A stretch of DNA of 64,000 nt from Erodium maritimum (GCA_963921825.1 OY997594.1:41286557-41350556); one strand, 5' to 3'; positions 10,701 through 20,683 are shown, counted from the first letter of the stretch. The notes: a model not told the origin generated them from the letters alone. Numbers and translations: made by a program.

Positions 10701-13700
10701 CTTTGTTAAGAATTGTTTTCAAAACAGTTTGATCAATGGATGCAAAGAGATAGTTTTTAACCTTCAATTCTCTGAGTCTTATGTTTGCTAGCTCTGTTTG
10801 TTGTGCTCCATTGAGAACAACTCCCCTCCCCTTTCTGGTTCTGTGAAACCAGATTCAATCAAATGCCACCACTCCTTGGATTACAGCAGATTTTCCATCA
10901 GCATTGCCCAGTGTTCATATTCACCATCGAATTCAGGAACACTCAACAAAGAACCTCTCTCGGTTGCCATGGCTCTTATACCAAATGTTAAATATGACAC
11001 TCAGTAACAAAGAGCCAGACACAATTACTTGCAGAACGAAGTTGTTTTCTGCTCACATTGCATGAATAAAACTCACAGTAGCCATATTATAGGCTTAGAA
11101 TTGCAAAGAGATCGAATCCCAAATAATGTGGAACAAACTAGCAAGCTCAGAGTTCTAAATATCCCGAGATCTTCCTGATATCAAGGAAAAATAGGACCAC
11201 CGATACCGATACCTAAAAACAGTGACAAATTGCGGTCAACACACCGAGTCAACTCAATCAACACGCTGAAAATGAGATAAAATAGAATATTTTTAACCTT
11301 TTACTCTTTTTTTGAAATTTGAAATGAATTTGTCTTTATCCTTATCTTCTTGTAAAGCCTTCCTCTTTCACTTAGCATTAATTAGTTGTGTTGTTCTAAT
11401 CTTTTCCTTTCCCTTTACTTTATTGCAAAACCCCTATCCCTACATTTTATTGCATTAGAAAGACAATAGTAGCATTGGTAGTAACAAAATAAATGGTCCG
11501 CTAACCTTTCACTTAATGATAGTATTTACTAGCCATTACTGGTTGAAAATAATAGTAAGTCTATATATATTATATCGTAAGTATTTACTAGTCATTATTG
11601 GTTTATTTTTATACTAATCAATTTATTAAACTAGTTAATTTTTTTTATTAATATATGTATAATACAAAACGCAATTTGCCGAGATCTCCTCGCTATATTG
11701 AAATATCCTTAATGGTGACCTCGCCACCGCGACCGGTATTTAAAACCTTGAGCAGGCTGATCCTCTATCCTATCTGATAGAGATTTCTTTAACTAAGAAA
11801 TTATTCGAACTGTAAAATTGAGGCAATCAACACTCAAACGGCTCAACAATGACATCTGATATATTGAAAGACTTGTCTAATTACCAATTTGTATCTTGAC
11901 TGACAATGAGAGTGTGACTTCTTGTATCCACTTTGCAGTATGCCGAACTCAAGCCAGTGCCATGCTTGACTTATGCAGAAGCTGAAAAGCTTAGAGAGAC
12001 ATACGCCACTCCAATTCTTAAACAGGTACTTCCATTGACTTGCCTCACTTTTTACTCATGAAAAATATAATAATGTCCCCATACACAATTATCCAAGGAT
12101 GTGGCTTGAAATCAGATGGTTGGGGTTGAATTTAAAAAATAGAATTTTGCATTCATGTAGCATTTCATTACGTAATAAATAGAACAAAAGAAAAGACCAA
12201 GGATATTTTGTGAAGAGTTAGGCTAATGTTTTAACTGTAAAATCTGTTCCAGAATTTACCACTACTTATTTTTCATCTCATTGTGTAGCATTTCCTTCAC
12301 TGTAATATATTAGGAAAGAAGAATTTCGGCATCTATAAAGATTAAGAAGATTCGGTTAGTTTTTCTTTTGATCAGAGAGAAATAAATGTATAGATGAAAA
12401 AAGATGGTGTGGGTCCCGGGTTGGGAAACACAATCGCTTAGTTTTCTTTAGTACTTGTGATTGCATCTTTTCTGAAGTGTGGTGTTTATTTGGAACAAAA
12501 TTAAGTCGCATGGTCTTATATTTTCTTATTACTTGTACCAGGTCATCTAAACATTATTAGCTGAATACATTATCTTAATGTCAGCTCTGAATGGACTACG
12601 TTTTTATAAGACAAGAAAGGTCGTAAACCTTAGTGCAAATATTGTTAGAAAAGGGTAACATCTGTATTTTCATTTGTCTAAGTGATATCATTGAATATGA
12701 ATAATAACCTTTTATGATGCTCCTCAAATATGCTTTACAAAGTGATTTACTTCACTCTGAATGAACTTGTTATCAGTGGTTTCGTCAACATATTTCTCAT
12801 TCAAATTTGTTGTACTTTTCCTCTCAATGATCTCTGATCTAATGCTAATTATGAATTATCATCCAGGTGAACTTTCTGTTCACCACTTACACTCTAACTC
12901 TAACTCTAACTCAGGTTTATCTTATATTTTCTTTCTTTAACTAGGTCAGGAGTGACGTTATAAGATATAGGTATGGTGATGAACAGCACTTGGAAGAGGC
13001 TCTGAAACGAATATTCCAGTATGGTTTGGTATGTATCTAACTAAATTTATTACTGATATTTGGGTAATCCTTTTTCCATAGTTGACTATACTAGATGTTG
13101 TGTATAACCCAAGGACTTGGGGTCACTCGGTCAAGGAGAGGGCCACTTGATCAGAAAGGAGTTACACAAAACCTTTTATACTCTTGACAGTGTCGAGTTG
13201 GGTTATGGGCCCCGACAATGCCTAGGCAGGTTAAGATCCAATATACACAGCCTTTAAGAACTCACCTGCATCATGTCCTTCACCTCCACAATTGTCCAAC
13301 ATTTGAGAGCTGAGCATGAGATTATAAGTCAACGGAAGGGAACTTCCCCTGCTCCAATCTGGTCAAGAGTTTCCCAAATGTCCTGCATATACTTCCTAGA
13401 GCCTACGTTTGGTCACGATGCAATTACACTAGGCATTCAAGGAAAGTTTCTGTATGTAGCTGTTTGTACCAGCAAAATACAGTCTGTAGGTTAGATCAAC
13501 AACATGCAGAGAACAAATTAGTTTTGAAACAAAACAGTAGATTAGCATTGGCATCGAAAGTCATCAAAAATCCATATTATATAACATGGGATAGAGAAAT
13601 TGAGGATTGAATTTCAATGGAAGAAATGTAGAACTTGCATTGTGTATTGCAATATTCGGAACTATTATTAAAGTGTGTGTGTGACTTGTGTGGATCCAAT

Positions 13701-15361
13701 AATATGAATGAACACTTAAGTATTTTATTATGTTGGCGGATTTTGATATTAAGAAACTCAAATCATAGTGGGTACAAATCGAGTCAATTTTGTTTTGTAA
13801 TTACTGACAAAGACGGTGTCTTTATCTGGTCTGAAGCATTAACCCGTCCTGCTTCGATCATGAATCTGAGTGAAGCATAAACTTCCTGAATCCTACATTT
13901 TGCTCTTGATGTTTGTCAGAGGAAGATACATCTTGTAGTTCTAAATGTATCACCTTTCATCTCTGCTTTTCTTTTCTCAGGGTGCAGGAATTCCACGGAG
14001 GAGTGCACCTACACTTCAAATGATCCGTGAAGAGGTATGTTTATCTGACCAACACTTGCAAATGACAATATCTGCTAAGTTATAACAACTAAAGCCTTTC
14101 TAATTACTATTCCCTCCATCTGAAAAAAAATGTCAAATTTGGCTTGTTGCTAAAATTAGAGGTATACAATCCCTCTTAAAAATGAGTGTTCTATTTCACT
14201 GTGAATAAATTAAAATTAAGTGCTGCTGGTATTTGATTTTCCCAACATGCCTTCACACCAACCCATGTGCTCTTCCTACACTTCCAAAATTCTTTTCAAT
14301 TTTGAACTGCCACGCCAACACTTTTTCCCGACATTTCGAGAGGAAATGATGATTGGAGCATTGCAATGGGTCGAGTGAATTTTGCTATCTTGAGAGGATC
14401 ATTGGTTGGTTTATTAGATATTGGTGCCTCTTGTGGTGCTCGTAAGATTGATGTTTTGTATCAAGAACCATAAGTAATTGAGAAAAACAGTTTTGGGACA
14501 TGAATTTTTGTCTAGTATACAAGTAGCGACGACAAATTTGCACAAATAAGGATTTGTCCTATGTGGATTTGTGTAATTGTGATGAGCCATCCATATTGGT
14601 TACCGAAATTTGGTTAGTTTCTTACATGTCAGACTTATAGACTTTTACAAGTGTGATTTAGTTTTGAAGCAACACAAGCCCCATTTAGTTTTGAAGCTCA
14701 CTTAAAATGCTCAATTATATCCAGCAACTTATTCCCCTATTTATATATTTGACGCAAGTTATATCTCCAAAAAGGATAATTCTATTGACTTGAGAACAAT
14801 TCTTTCATGCCAACTTGATCAGCTTAACGGGTTCAGTTGGCTTCATTCACGCATTGCCTTTTATAGATTGTTGACTTCTTTTCATGCTACGATGTCTTAG
14901 GTTACGGGAGATGGTAAATACTGCTTAGTCCTGGTCTTTGAGGCAAAAGCACTGGAGCTATCAGAATTTGAGAAGAGACAGGTGAGACAAATTGTGTTAG
15001 ATTATGTTTTTCTTCTCTTTCTGATTTTTACAACCCTCTATTTTCTCCCTCATTTGATTGATTACAGTCATTCACAATTCTTATAATCTGTAATCCTGGG
15101 TATCCTTTCAGAAGGTGGATAAAAAGTGCTTATAATTATTGATCTCTGTTATTATTTCATAGGCAAAGTTCACTTCATTCTTTGGGCCTGGGATCACAGC
15201 TGAAGTGGGTAAGTAAATTTCCTCCTGATGCTTTAATATTGAACGGAAACCCGATAACTTGCTTAGGTAATGTGTGCTGAATTGTTATTACAGGGAAGGG
15301 AGAGAACGATCTGTATGAAGTGAGACTTATTTCAAATTCAAACTCCGAGACATCATCGTAG
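7774..15361 (+). CDS. Chloroplast DUF2854-type membrane protein, nine exons
   Basis: Exons: 7774-8016, 8750-8796, 8874-8976, 11939-12025, 12945-13028, 13981-14034, 14901-14981, 15163-15208, 15294-15361 (813 nt, 270 aa, TAG stop). All introns are GT-AG and all junctions keep frame. Residues 1-80 form a Ser/Pro/Leu-rich, acid-poor N-terminus (MATKAIATAPLF...) typical of a plastid transit peptide. Two hydrophobic segments follow (about 82-104 and 110-130), then a soluble C-terminal domain of about 140 aa with the conserved-looking blocks RYRYGDEQHLEEALKRIF and GAGIPRRSAPTLQMIREEV. From memory this is the DUF2854 family shared by plants and cyanobacteria; its biochemical role is not known to me, and a thylakoid or envelope location is inferred. 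The start is the first in-frame ATG, in a good context (AAAATGGCG). Intron 3 is swollen to 2962 bp by transposons. No frame-disrupting change was seen, so the gene looks functional. Confidence 0.88.
9733..10340. mobile_element. hAT-type MITE 1
   Basis: 608 bp with terminal inverted repeats CAAGGTTCTAAATAAC and, in reverse, CATGGTTCTAAATAAC. Flanked by a perfect 8-bp target duplication CACATTAG (9725-9732 and 10341-10348). CA...TG ends and 8-bp duplications are the hAT hallmark. No transposase. Subterminal CCGAGATC repeats occur at both ends; the interior is very AT-rich. Confidence 0.92.
10345..10970 (-). pseudogene. Gag-RNase H fusion relic of the intronic copia
   Basis: Reading on the minus strand from the ATG at 10970, a UBN2-type gag start (MATERGSLLSV) is followed by a premature TAA and, from 10767, an open stretch with the gag blocks KVKNYLFASIDQTVLK and AKEIWDSMKREYQGN. 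At about 10560 it joins, in frame, to a copia RNase H region (SDRKSTSSIVF, EAEFISA). Protease, integrase and RT are deleted between them. The open 140-residue frame is a deletion product, not a host gene. Confidence 0.85.
11148..11750. mobile_element. hAT-type MITE 2, inside the right LTR
   Basis: 603 bp, same family as MITE 1: starts CAGAGTTCTAAATATCCCGAG and ends GTATTTAAAACCTTG. Target duplication AGCAAGCT (11140-11147) and AGCAGGCT (11751-11758), 7/8. Removing it restores the LTR sequence seen at 9380-9400. Confidence 0.9.
13075..13500. other. Possible decayed transposon in intron 5
   Basis: Moderate-GC sequence inside an AT-rich intron. On the minus strand it encodes QDIWETLDQIGAGEVPFR followed by a stop, reminiscent of copia gag. 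No ends or target duplication were recognised. Confidence 0.3.
14108..14250. mobile_element. Stowaway-like MITE end in intron 6
   Basis: CTATTCCCTCCATCTGAAAA resembles the CTCCCTCCGTCCCAAAA terminus of plant Stowaway (Tc1/mariner) MITEs. The matching opposite end was not found, so this is a fragment or a chance match. Confidence 0.4.
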
Positions 15362-15693
15362 TGAAGTCTTATTACTACCATGGCAGACTTATTACTCTTA
15401 CTCCACTGTATGGCAGTCTCTGTGATTTCATCAAACTCTGGAAGCCTTTGATTGTAAATTTATCATACGTTTTGTAAAGAAAAATTAAGATGAGAAAGGC
15501 AAAAATAATATCCATGACATGACATGGCTAGCTGTGATCTATGAACAGCGTGTGCAACCGCAAGTACAATCTCACTTTTCAGCATCAAGCTGCAAGTGTG
15601 ATTTGATTGCCAACTAAATATTTGCTAAAATCTGCAAGACTAAAGGGTGTCAAAAGGTCTTGTTTGTATTACCCAATATATGAAGGGAAATCT
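15362..15693 (+). other. 3' UTR and downstream flank of the DUF2854-type gene
   Basis: No gene. AT-rich sequence with several AATAAA-like variants; the exact poly(A) site cannot be fixed. The segment 15676-15693 is the left target duplication of the following LINE. Confidence 0.5.
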
Positions 15694-16766
15694 CTCGCAA
15701 CTTGAGAGCAAACCATAGTCCTAGCCGTCGTACCCTGCGATTATGGTGTTGTCTACCCCTGTCCTTGATGGTTGAGAGCAAACCATAGTCCTAGCCGTCG
15801 TACCCTGCGATTATGGTGTTGTCTACCCCTGTCCTTGATGGTGACGTTGTTGCTGCTCTTCCTGTCGGTTCTGTCATGACGTGTCCAGTGTAGATTTTTC
15901 CCTCGAAGCCTCCGTCGTCTCCTCTTGTGAATCCGCCTTTGAAGGCACAGAGCGGGAGGATGTCGCAGCAACCTCTACACGAGATTCCTTCAGCGCCTCA
16001 TTCTCCTCCGACACTACTTTTGCAGCCGCCATTGAAGCAGCCATCGTTATCCCCACCTCCTTGGCCCCCACCGATAGGGCGGCCCACGCGGCGTCCCTTG
16101 GTTGCGTCCTCCTCAAACAACGCCCTTCCCCCATCAAATCCTAGGCCGCCGACCCCCAACGTTGCCAAGACCTTGCTCTGGCTCTTCCTCTCCCGGGCGG
16201 TGTGCTTTCTAGGGTTGCGCCTTCACCATGTTAGTTCCTCCTCTCACTGACGGAGCGGGCTTCAGGGTTGCCTACACTTCACGGCGCGAGCCTCTTCTCC
16301 CTACCGTTGCGTGATCTAAGGTTGTAACTAACGCAAGCCGACGTGCCTTTGATTCTATCCCGGCGGCCCTCGCAACTTCAGGAGGAATGTCGAGGGATCG
16401 ATCAAGGAACTTGGATCGGAACGAGTTCTCTCGTTTAGGCAAGGGCGGGAAAACAGTCCCGCCTGGAGGAATGAAAGGATGACAGAGCATCGGGGGCTGG
16501 CCCTAGGAGGGGTCCCATGTATATGCTTTGCCTCCCACCATCACTGTTATTGAGATCTCTGATTTACGGCGCCCCCTTCCCCTTTTTCGTATTCTGTCTT
16601 TGCCTATATGGCTTTCAAATATCGTCTGTGACGGTTTTAGTAGAAAAAAGTTCAGTGAGCCATTGCTCTTTTTTTTCCGACCTTAGTGGCCCGAGAGTTT
16701 GTTCCCTGGCGCACATCGATGTTCTGATATAAATCCAATACAACTGCAATTTTCGCTCAAAAAAAT
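15694..16766 (+). mobile_element. Short LINE insertion just downstream of the gene
   Basis: A GC-rich insert ending in TTTCGCTC plus A-run. It is flanked by an 18-bp target duplication with one mismatch (ATATATGAAGGGAAATCT at 15676-15693, with T for the second G of AAGGG at 16767-16784). It lies about 330 bp past the host stop codon. It contains short open frames but no RT or endonuclease motif, so it is 5'-truncated or non-autonomous. Confidence 0.8.
15702..15841 (+). repeat. Perfect 70-bp tandem duplication
   Basis: 15702-15771 and 15772-15841 are identical base for base and sit at the 5' edge of the LINE. They include the LINE start-like ATGGTGTTGTCTACCCC. Either a promoter duplication of the LINE 5' end or a recent slippage. 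Confidence 0.95.
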
Positions 16767-17038
16767 ATATATGAAGTGAAATCTGAAAATCTATACTTGA
16801 TAGTATGATATATTTATTACATATGTTATTCTAAGGGTTAATTATAGGGTTATTTTCATCACACTACCCTTAGTATGTGGTTTTTTTCATCTCACTACCT
16901 TAACTATTTTTTGTGGCACCTCACTACCGTAAAATTGTATTTTTTTTCACTTTCATACTCGCCGTCAATTTGTCATCCATTTTTGGATTAAAACACCTAA
17001 AAGGTCCATAATACCCCTCACTAACAATCAAATTTTCA

Positions 17039-19046
17039 TTATACTAATGGCAAGGTTCCTTTCCTTCTCCACCTTCTGTGCAGTCCTGCTTTCAAGTTAC
17101 GAAACGTACTGCACACTGGTAATGGACGAACGCAAGTTAGAGAAGAAGAACAGGGGTGTTCTTCGCTCTCATTCTCGACGTCAAGGGCTGGGGAAGGAAG
17201 GACCCGGGGTTCGTTCTCGGAATGCAGAGGAGACGAAGTTCGACGATGGTGATGGGACCAAAACACATCCGGCTGAGGTGGAGAGGCAGGATGCCCCGCC
17301 CTCCGTTTTGAAGGATGGGGAGATGGTGTCAGAGACGCGCCGCCGGGGCAAGGTTAATTCAGAGTCTGCAACAGGGGCGGAGCAAGTTGATCTCCCGACT
17401 GGAGTCACGGTTGCTGTGGGTTGCCGACGAAAGCCATCGGCTCGTTACGAGGTGAGTGAAACGGAACTTTATGTTCGAAACCTGCCGTACCCCGTGTCGG
17501 AAGACTGGTTTAGGGGTAGGTTCTCACCGTTCGGCGACATCGCTTCATTTTCGTTGTTGAAAAGAGCAAACAAAAAGGGCCTGTTTTTTGGTTTTGTTCG
17601 ATTCACGACCCCTTCTGCTGCGTCCCTGGCTGTCAAGAGTCTAAATGGGGCTAATGTGAAGGGCCACGTCCTGTTTGTGGCTTTCTCTCGACGTCAACAG
17701 CGTTTTCCGGTGACTGAACCAGGTGAGAACGTGAAACAGAGCATCGCTTCCGCCGTGCATGTTGACGTCAATCCTTGTTCTTCTGCTCCTGATCGGACGG
17801 AGGTCGTCGAGATGGCGGGTCCTAGACGGAACGACGTGCGCGTGAAGTCTCCGGCGATCAATCCAACTGGAATTGGAAAACAGAGCAATGTCTCTGTTTC
17901 GCGAGTTGCTCCGGAATCCCACGCCGGGGTTTTGGTGCAGCTGTCAGTTGAGGGTCAGGAGTCCCTTCCTGAGGGTCAGGCCGTGCCGGCGAGCATCTCA
18001 ACGTCGCCGTCTCGCGAGGTGTCCAGCCAATCTCGACCAGTTTCAATCGCACCCGTTACTGCAGCTCCGTCCGTGTTTCAAGGGATCACGCTATCGAAAG
18101 GGATCTCTGCAGCTCCGTCCGTGATTCAATGGATCACGACATCGAAAGGGATCTCATCGTTTGAGTTTCCAATTTCGAATCCACTTCTTGCGAATCTGGA
18201 CACGTTAATCTCGGCCAATGCGTTTTCGGTGATGACTTTTTATCAGGCTGGACCTCGTGGGCGTACAAATGGGCCTGGTGATGATGTTGTTCTGGGCCTG
18301 TCTCTTGTTGGGTCTGATCCAACATCCACTAGTCTGGTTGGACTTGCTGTGGATGGGGCTGCGCTGAACCCATCTAAAAAGGTCCAATTGTTTGTCCATG
18401 ATGAGCCAAGTTTAGCCACCGTCTTTACCCGTCTTGGGAACGATATTGGTCCGGCTTCTAAGAGCTCGGGTCAAGCGGTAGACACCCTTAATCGAGATGG
18501 TGAACCGTTTCTGGAGGTCGGTTTTAAAGGAAGTCCTTGGAAGGATGCCTTGAACAAACCGGTGCCAAAGAAACGTGGACGCCCAAAGAAGGGTCTCTCG
18601 AAGGTGGCTGCTCCTCCAACTATGGTTTATCAGACAAGAGCCAGGACCTCTTCTGATAGAGGGGATGACACAGGTCGTTTTTTAGTGGATATCGCTAAAA
18701 AAGATAGCGCGGGCAATTGGAGTTCCAGACGAAGGTTGGCCATAGACCTGTTGATTTTTGTGTTTTGGCGTTCAAGAAGGACGTTGAGGGCAGGAACAAC
18801 AAGGAGTACTTGGAACCGACTTCGGATCATGTCTTAACTCCAGTTCAGGTTTCTAACCGGTTCACTTGTTTGAACCCGGATAGGAAGTAGGCGAGACGTT
18901 TGTCTTTCTCATTTTTCCTATCTTGTATTTTGCTCTTTGGAGCTGGTATTGGTTTGAGGAACGGTTCCTTTTGGATACTTTCCTGCTTTGTTCTATAGCT
19001 TTATAGAACATTTGATAAATAAAATTTCTTAGCCTATCAAAAAAAA
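17039..19046 (+). mobile_element. Half-LINE: ORF1 only, poly(A), 16-bp target duplication
   Basis: 2008-bp insert inside MITE X. It ends TTAGCCTATC plus A-run and is flanked by the perfect duplication AACAATCAAATTTTCA (17023-17038 and 19047-19062), proof of LINE-type target-primed insertion. It has one long ORF and no endonuclease or RT. The 5' UTR before the ATG is only 8 nt, so the 5' end may be truncated. Confidence 0.9.
17047..18837 (+). CDS. LINE ORF1-type protein with RRM and AT-hook
   Basis: 596 aa, uninterrupted. Residues about 139-215 are an RRM: RNP2 is ELYVRNL (140-146) and RNP1 is KKGLFFGFVRF (about 177-187). The middle is Ser/Pro-rich and low in order, with an in-frame 48-bp tandem duplication (AAPSVFQGITLSKGIS then AAPSVIQWITTSKGIS, about 18061-18156). 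An AT-hook (KKRGRPKKG) lies at about 507-515. Known plant LINE ORF1 proteins carry RNA-binding domains that coat the transcript. After about 18740 the reading shifts: another frame continues with RPVDFCVLAFKKD and stops at 18890, so the last 30-odd residues probably follow a 1-base frameshift. The location inside a LINE insertion with its own target duplication argues against a host gene. Confidence 0.75.
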   Translation: MARFLSFSTFCAVLLSSYETYCTLVMDERKLEKKNRGVLRSHSRRQGLGKEGPGVRSRNAEETKFDDGDGTKTHPAEVERQDAPPSVLKDGEMVSETRRRGKVNSESATGAEQVDLPTGVTVAVGCRRKPSARYEVSETELYVRNLPYPVSEDWFRGRFSPFGDIASFSLLKRANKKGLFFGFVRFTTPSAASLAVKSLNGANVKGHVLFVAFSRRQQRFPVTEPGENVKQSIASAVHVDVNPCSSAPDRTEVVEMAGPRRNDVRVKSPAINPTGIGKQSNVSVSRVAPESHAGVLVQLSVEGQESLPEGQAVPASISTSPSREVSSQSRPVSIAPVTAAPSVFQGITLSKGISAAPSVIQWITTSKGISSFEFPISNPLLANLDTLISANAFSVMTFYQAGPRGRTNGPGDDVVLGLSLVGSDPTSTSLVGLAVDGAALNPSKKVQLFVHDEPSLATVFTRLGNDIGPASKSSGQAVDTLNRDGEPFLEVGFKGSPWKDALNKPVPKKRGRPKKGLSKVAAPPTMVYQTRARTSSDRGDDTGRFLVDIAKKDSAGNWSSRRRLAIDLLIFVFWRSRRTLRAGTTRSTWNRLRIMS

Positions 19047-19213
19047 AACAATCAAATTTTCAAAAACATGTCATTGGTTTTCAAAATATCTTTTAAAAAA
19101 AATCAGTTTTTAATGTCTCAAAAATGCATTCTAGGTTAGTGAGGTGCCACAAAAATGCATTCTAGGGTAGTGGGGTGCCACAAAAAAATAGCTAGGGTAG
19201 TGAGATGAAAAAA

Positions 19214-19524
19214 GGGATAATTGTCCAAAACTACCCTAAAGTTTCGTCCACGAACGAGTTGATGCACAAAGTTTCGTCCACGCCGTGTGGCTACCCTGAA
19301 GTTTTGTCCACAACTTTTTTAGTTTTGACGTAATAGGGATGTTAAGAATGATGGTCTGGGGCCTCTGGGCAGTGCTTCCCGGATTGAATAGAAGCGTGGA
19401 CAAAACTTCAATGCACCCACAAAAGCGTGGACAAAACTTCAGGGTAGCCATACAGCGTGGACAAAACTTTGTGCATCAACTCATTTGTAGACGAAACTTT
19501 AGTGTAGTTTTGGACAATTATCCC
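19214..19524. mobile_element. Mutator-type MITE in the right end of MITE X
   Basis: 311 bp with long inverted repeats: GGGATAATTGTCCAAAACTA at the left and its near-complement at the right. Perfect 9-bp target duplication ATGAAAAAA (19205-19213 and 19525-19533), the Mutator hallmark. A partial relative lies at 21015-21120. Confidence 0.92.
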
Positions 19525-19600
19525 ATGAAAAAATCACATACTAAGGGTAGTGAGATGAAAATATTACATAATTATATTTACCTATTTCTAAGTATAGGGG

Positions 19601-20680
19601 GCTATCAAGTACAAACCACTCCTTAGATCAGAACATAGAACTAATCTACACCTAACAATATAGAAAATCTAGGGCCCATAATTTTCAGAAACTATACATG
19701 TAAAATTGGTTCACGCGCATCTGTATGGGGTAGTTTCGGAAATTGGTTCACACGCATGTAACATTCAGGTATGACATTGGCTGCTATTTTCGTTTTTTTT
19801 TTCACCAAGTTTACTATTTTGATCTTTCCCGTTTCATTTGAACTCCGATTTAATTTTTTCTTGCGCCAATATTTTTATTTTTCCAAGAACTATATATCAA
19901 GTAGCATATTGAATATGTTTTGAATCAAGAAAAAAACGATTTACTCAAACAAACAAAAAAATAAACGAAATTAATGTATGTTTTGTAATTTTCAGTTGTA
20001 TGTGTACGCTAATCCTAATGTATGTTTATAGGAGCTAAAACGCAATATATGTTCTTGCCATTTTCATTTGTATGTGTATGCTAAACTTAATGTATGTTTT
20101 TATGTTTTCGCAACTGCATATGTGTAAGCTAAACTTAATGTATGTTCTTCCCATTTTCATTTGTATGTGTAAGCTGAACTGAATGTGTGTTTTTACCATT
20201 TTCATCTGTATGTGTAAGCTAACCTTAATGTATGTTTTTTCAATTGATTTGTATGTATACTACCCATAACTTTTCACTTTACAACATAAACATACATTAA
20301 GTTTAGCATACACATACAACTGAAAATTACAAAACATACATTCCTTTCGTTTCCTTTTTTTTGTTTGAGTAAATCGTTTTTTTTCTTGCTTCAAAACCTA
20401 TTCAATATGTACTTGATAGATAGGTCTTGGAAAAAGAAAATTATTGGCGCAAGAAAAAATTAAATCGGAGTTGAAACGAAGCGGGAAAGATCAAAATAGT
20501 ACACTTGGTGGAAAAAAAAGTCGAAATTACCCTCAAATTCGAAATTAAAACCGATTTCAGCATACTTTTATGCGTGTGTAGTTAAAATTGGAAAAAAAAT
20601 CTCACACATCCAATAAAACATTTCAAAGGATGAGATTAGTTCTACGTTCTGACCAATTTGTGAGGTTTGTACATGATAGT
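19601..20680. mobile_element. MITE with very long inverted repeats
   Basis: The left arm (CTATCAAGTACAAACCACTC) and right arm (GAGGTTTGTACATGATAG) are inverted repeats. Pairing continues with interruptions towards a centre near 20250: the AATTTTTTCTTGCGCCAATA block (about 19853) pairs with 20440-20460. No ORF. No clear target duplication, so the ends may be a few bases off. Confidence 0.75.
19973..20245. repeat. Tandem repeat of about 55 bp in the long-TIR MITE
   Basis: Roughly five copies of a unit with GTATGTGTAAGCTAAACTTA and ATGTATGTTYTTSCCATTTTC, diverged by point changes. Confidence 0.8.
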
Positions 20681-20683
20681 GAT

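Larger units (their letters stand above)
9242..11832 (-). mobile_element. Internally deleted copia element in intron 3
   Basis: Two direct LTRs (9242-9462 and 10986-11832, the latter split by a MITE) share TTAAATATRACACTCAGTA at one end and GAGGCARTCAACA at the other. Flanks CTCAG (9237-9241) and CTCAA (11833-11837) are a 4/5 target duplication. Next to the right LTR, GCTCTTATACCA is the complement of an initiator-tRNA-Met primer site, placing the element on the minus strand, antisense to the gene. Most of pol is missing. Two hAT-type MITEs are nested inside. A different copia family from copies A, N, C and B. Confidence 0.85.
16836..19582. mobile_element. Mutator-type MITE X, split by two insertions
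   Basis: Terminal inverted repeats: the left end has CACTACCCTTAGTATGTG (about 16860) and the right end its reverse CACATACTAAGGGTAGTG (about 19536). Outer ends are GGTTAATTATAGGG and TAATTATATTTACC. Flanks TTATTCTAAG and TATTTCTAAG are an imperfect duplication. Without its insertions the element is about 0.4 kb. It shares a block (CGCCGTCAATTTGTCATCCA) with MITE Y at 21314-22904. Confidence 0.75.

Noticed and set aside
12885-12915. Telomere-like repeat in intron 4
   Set aside because: The unit is CTCTAA repeated about four times, not the plant telomere CCCTAAA; a short microsatellite.
15753-16490. Basic and Ser/Ala-rich frames on both strands as small genes
   Set aside because: They lie in a LINE insert with target duplication and overlap on opposite strands; composition-driven.
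17047-18837. RRM/AT-hook ORF as a host RNA-binding gene
   Set aside because: It lies wholly inside a poly(A)-tailed insert with a 16-bp target duplication, within a MITE, and has no introns, so a LINE ORF1 origin is much more likely.
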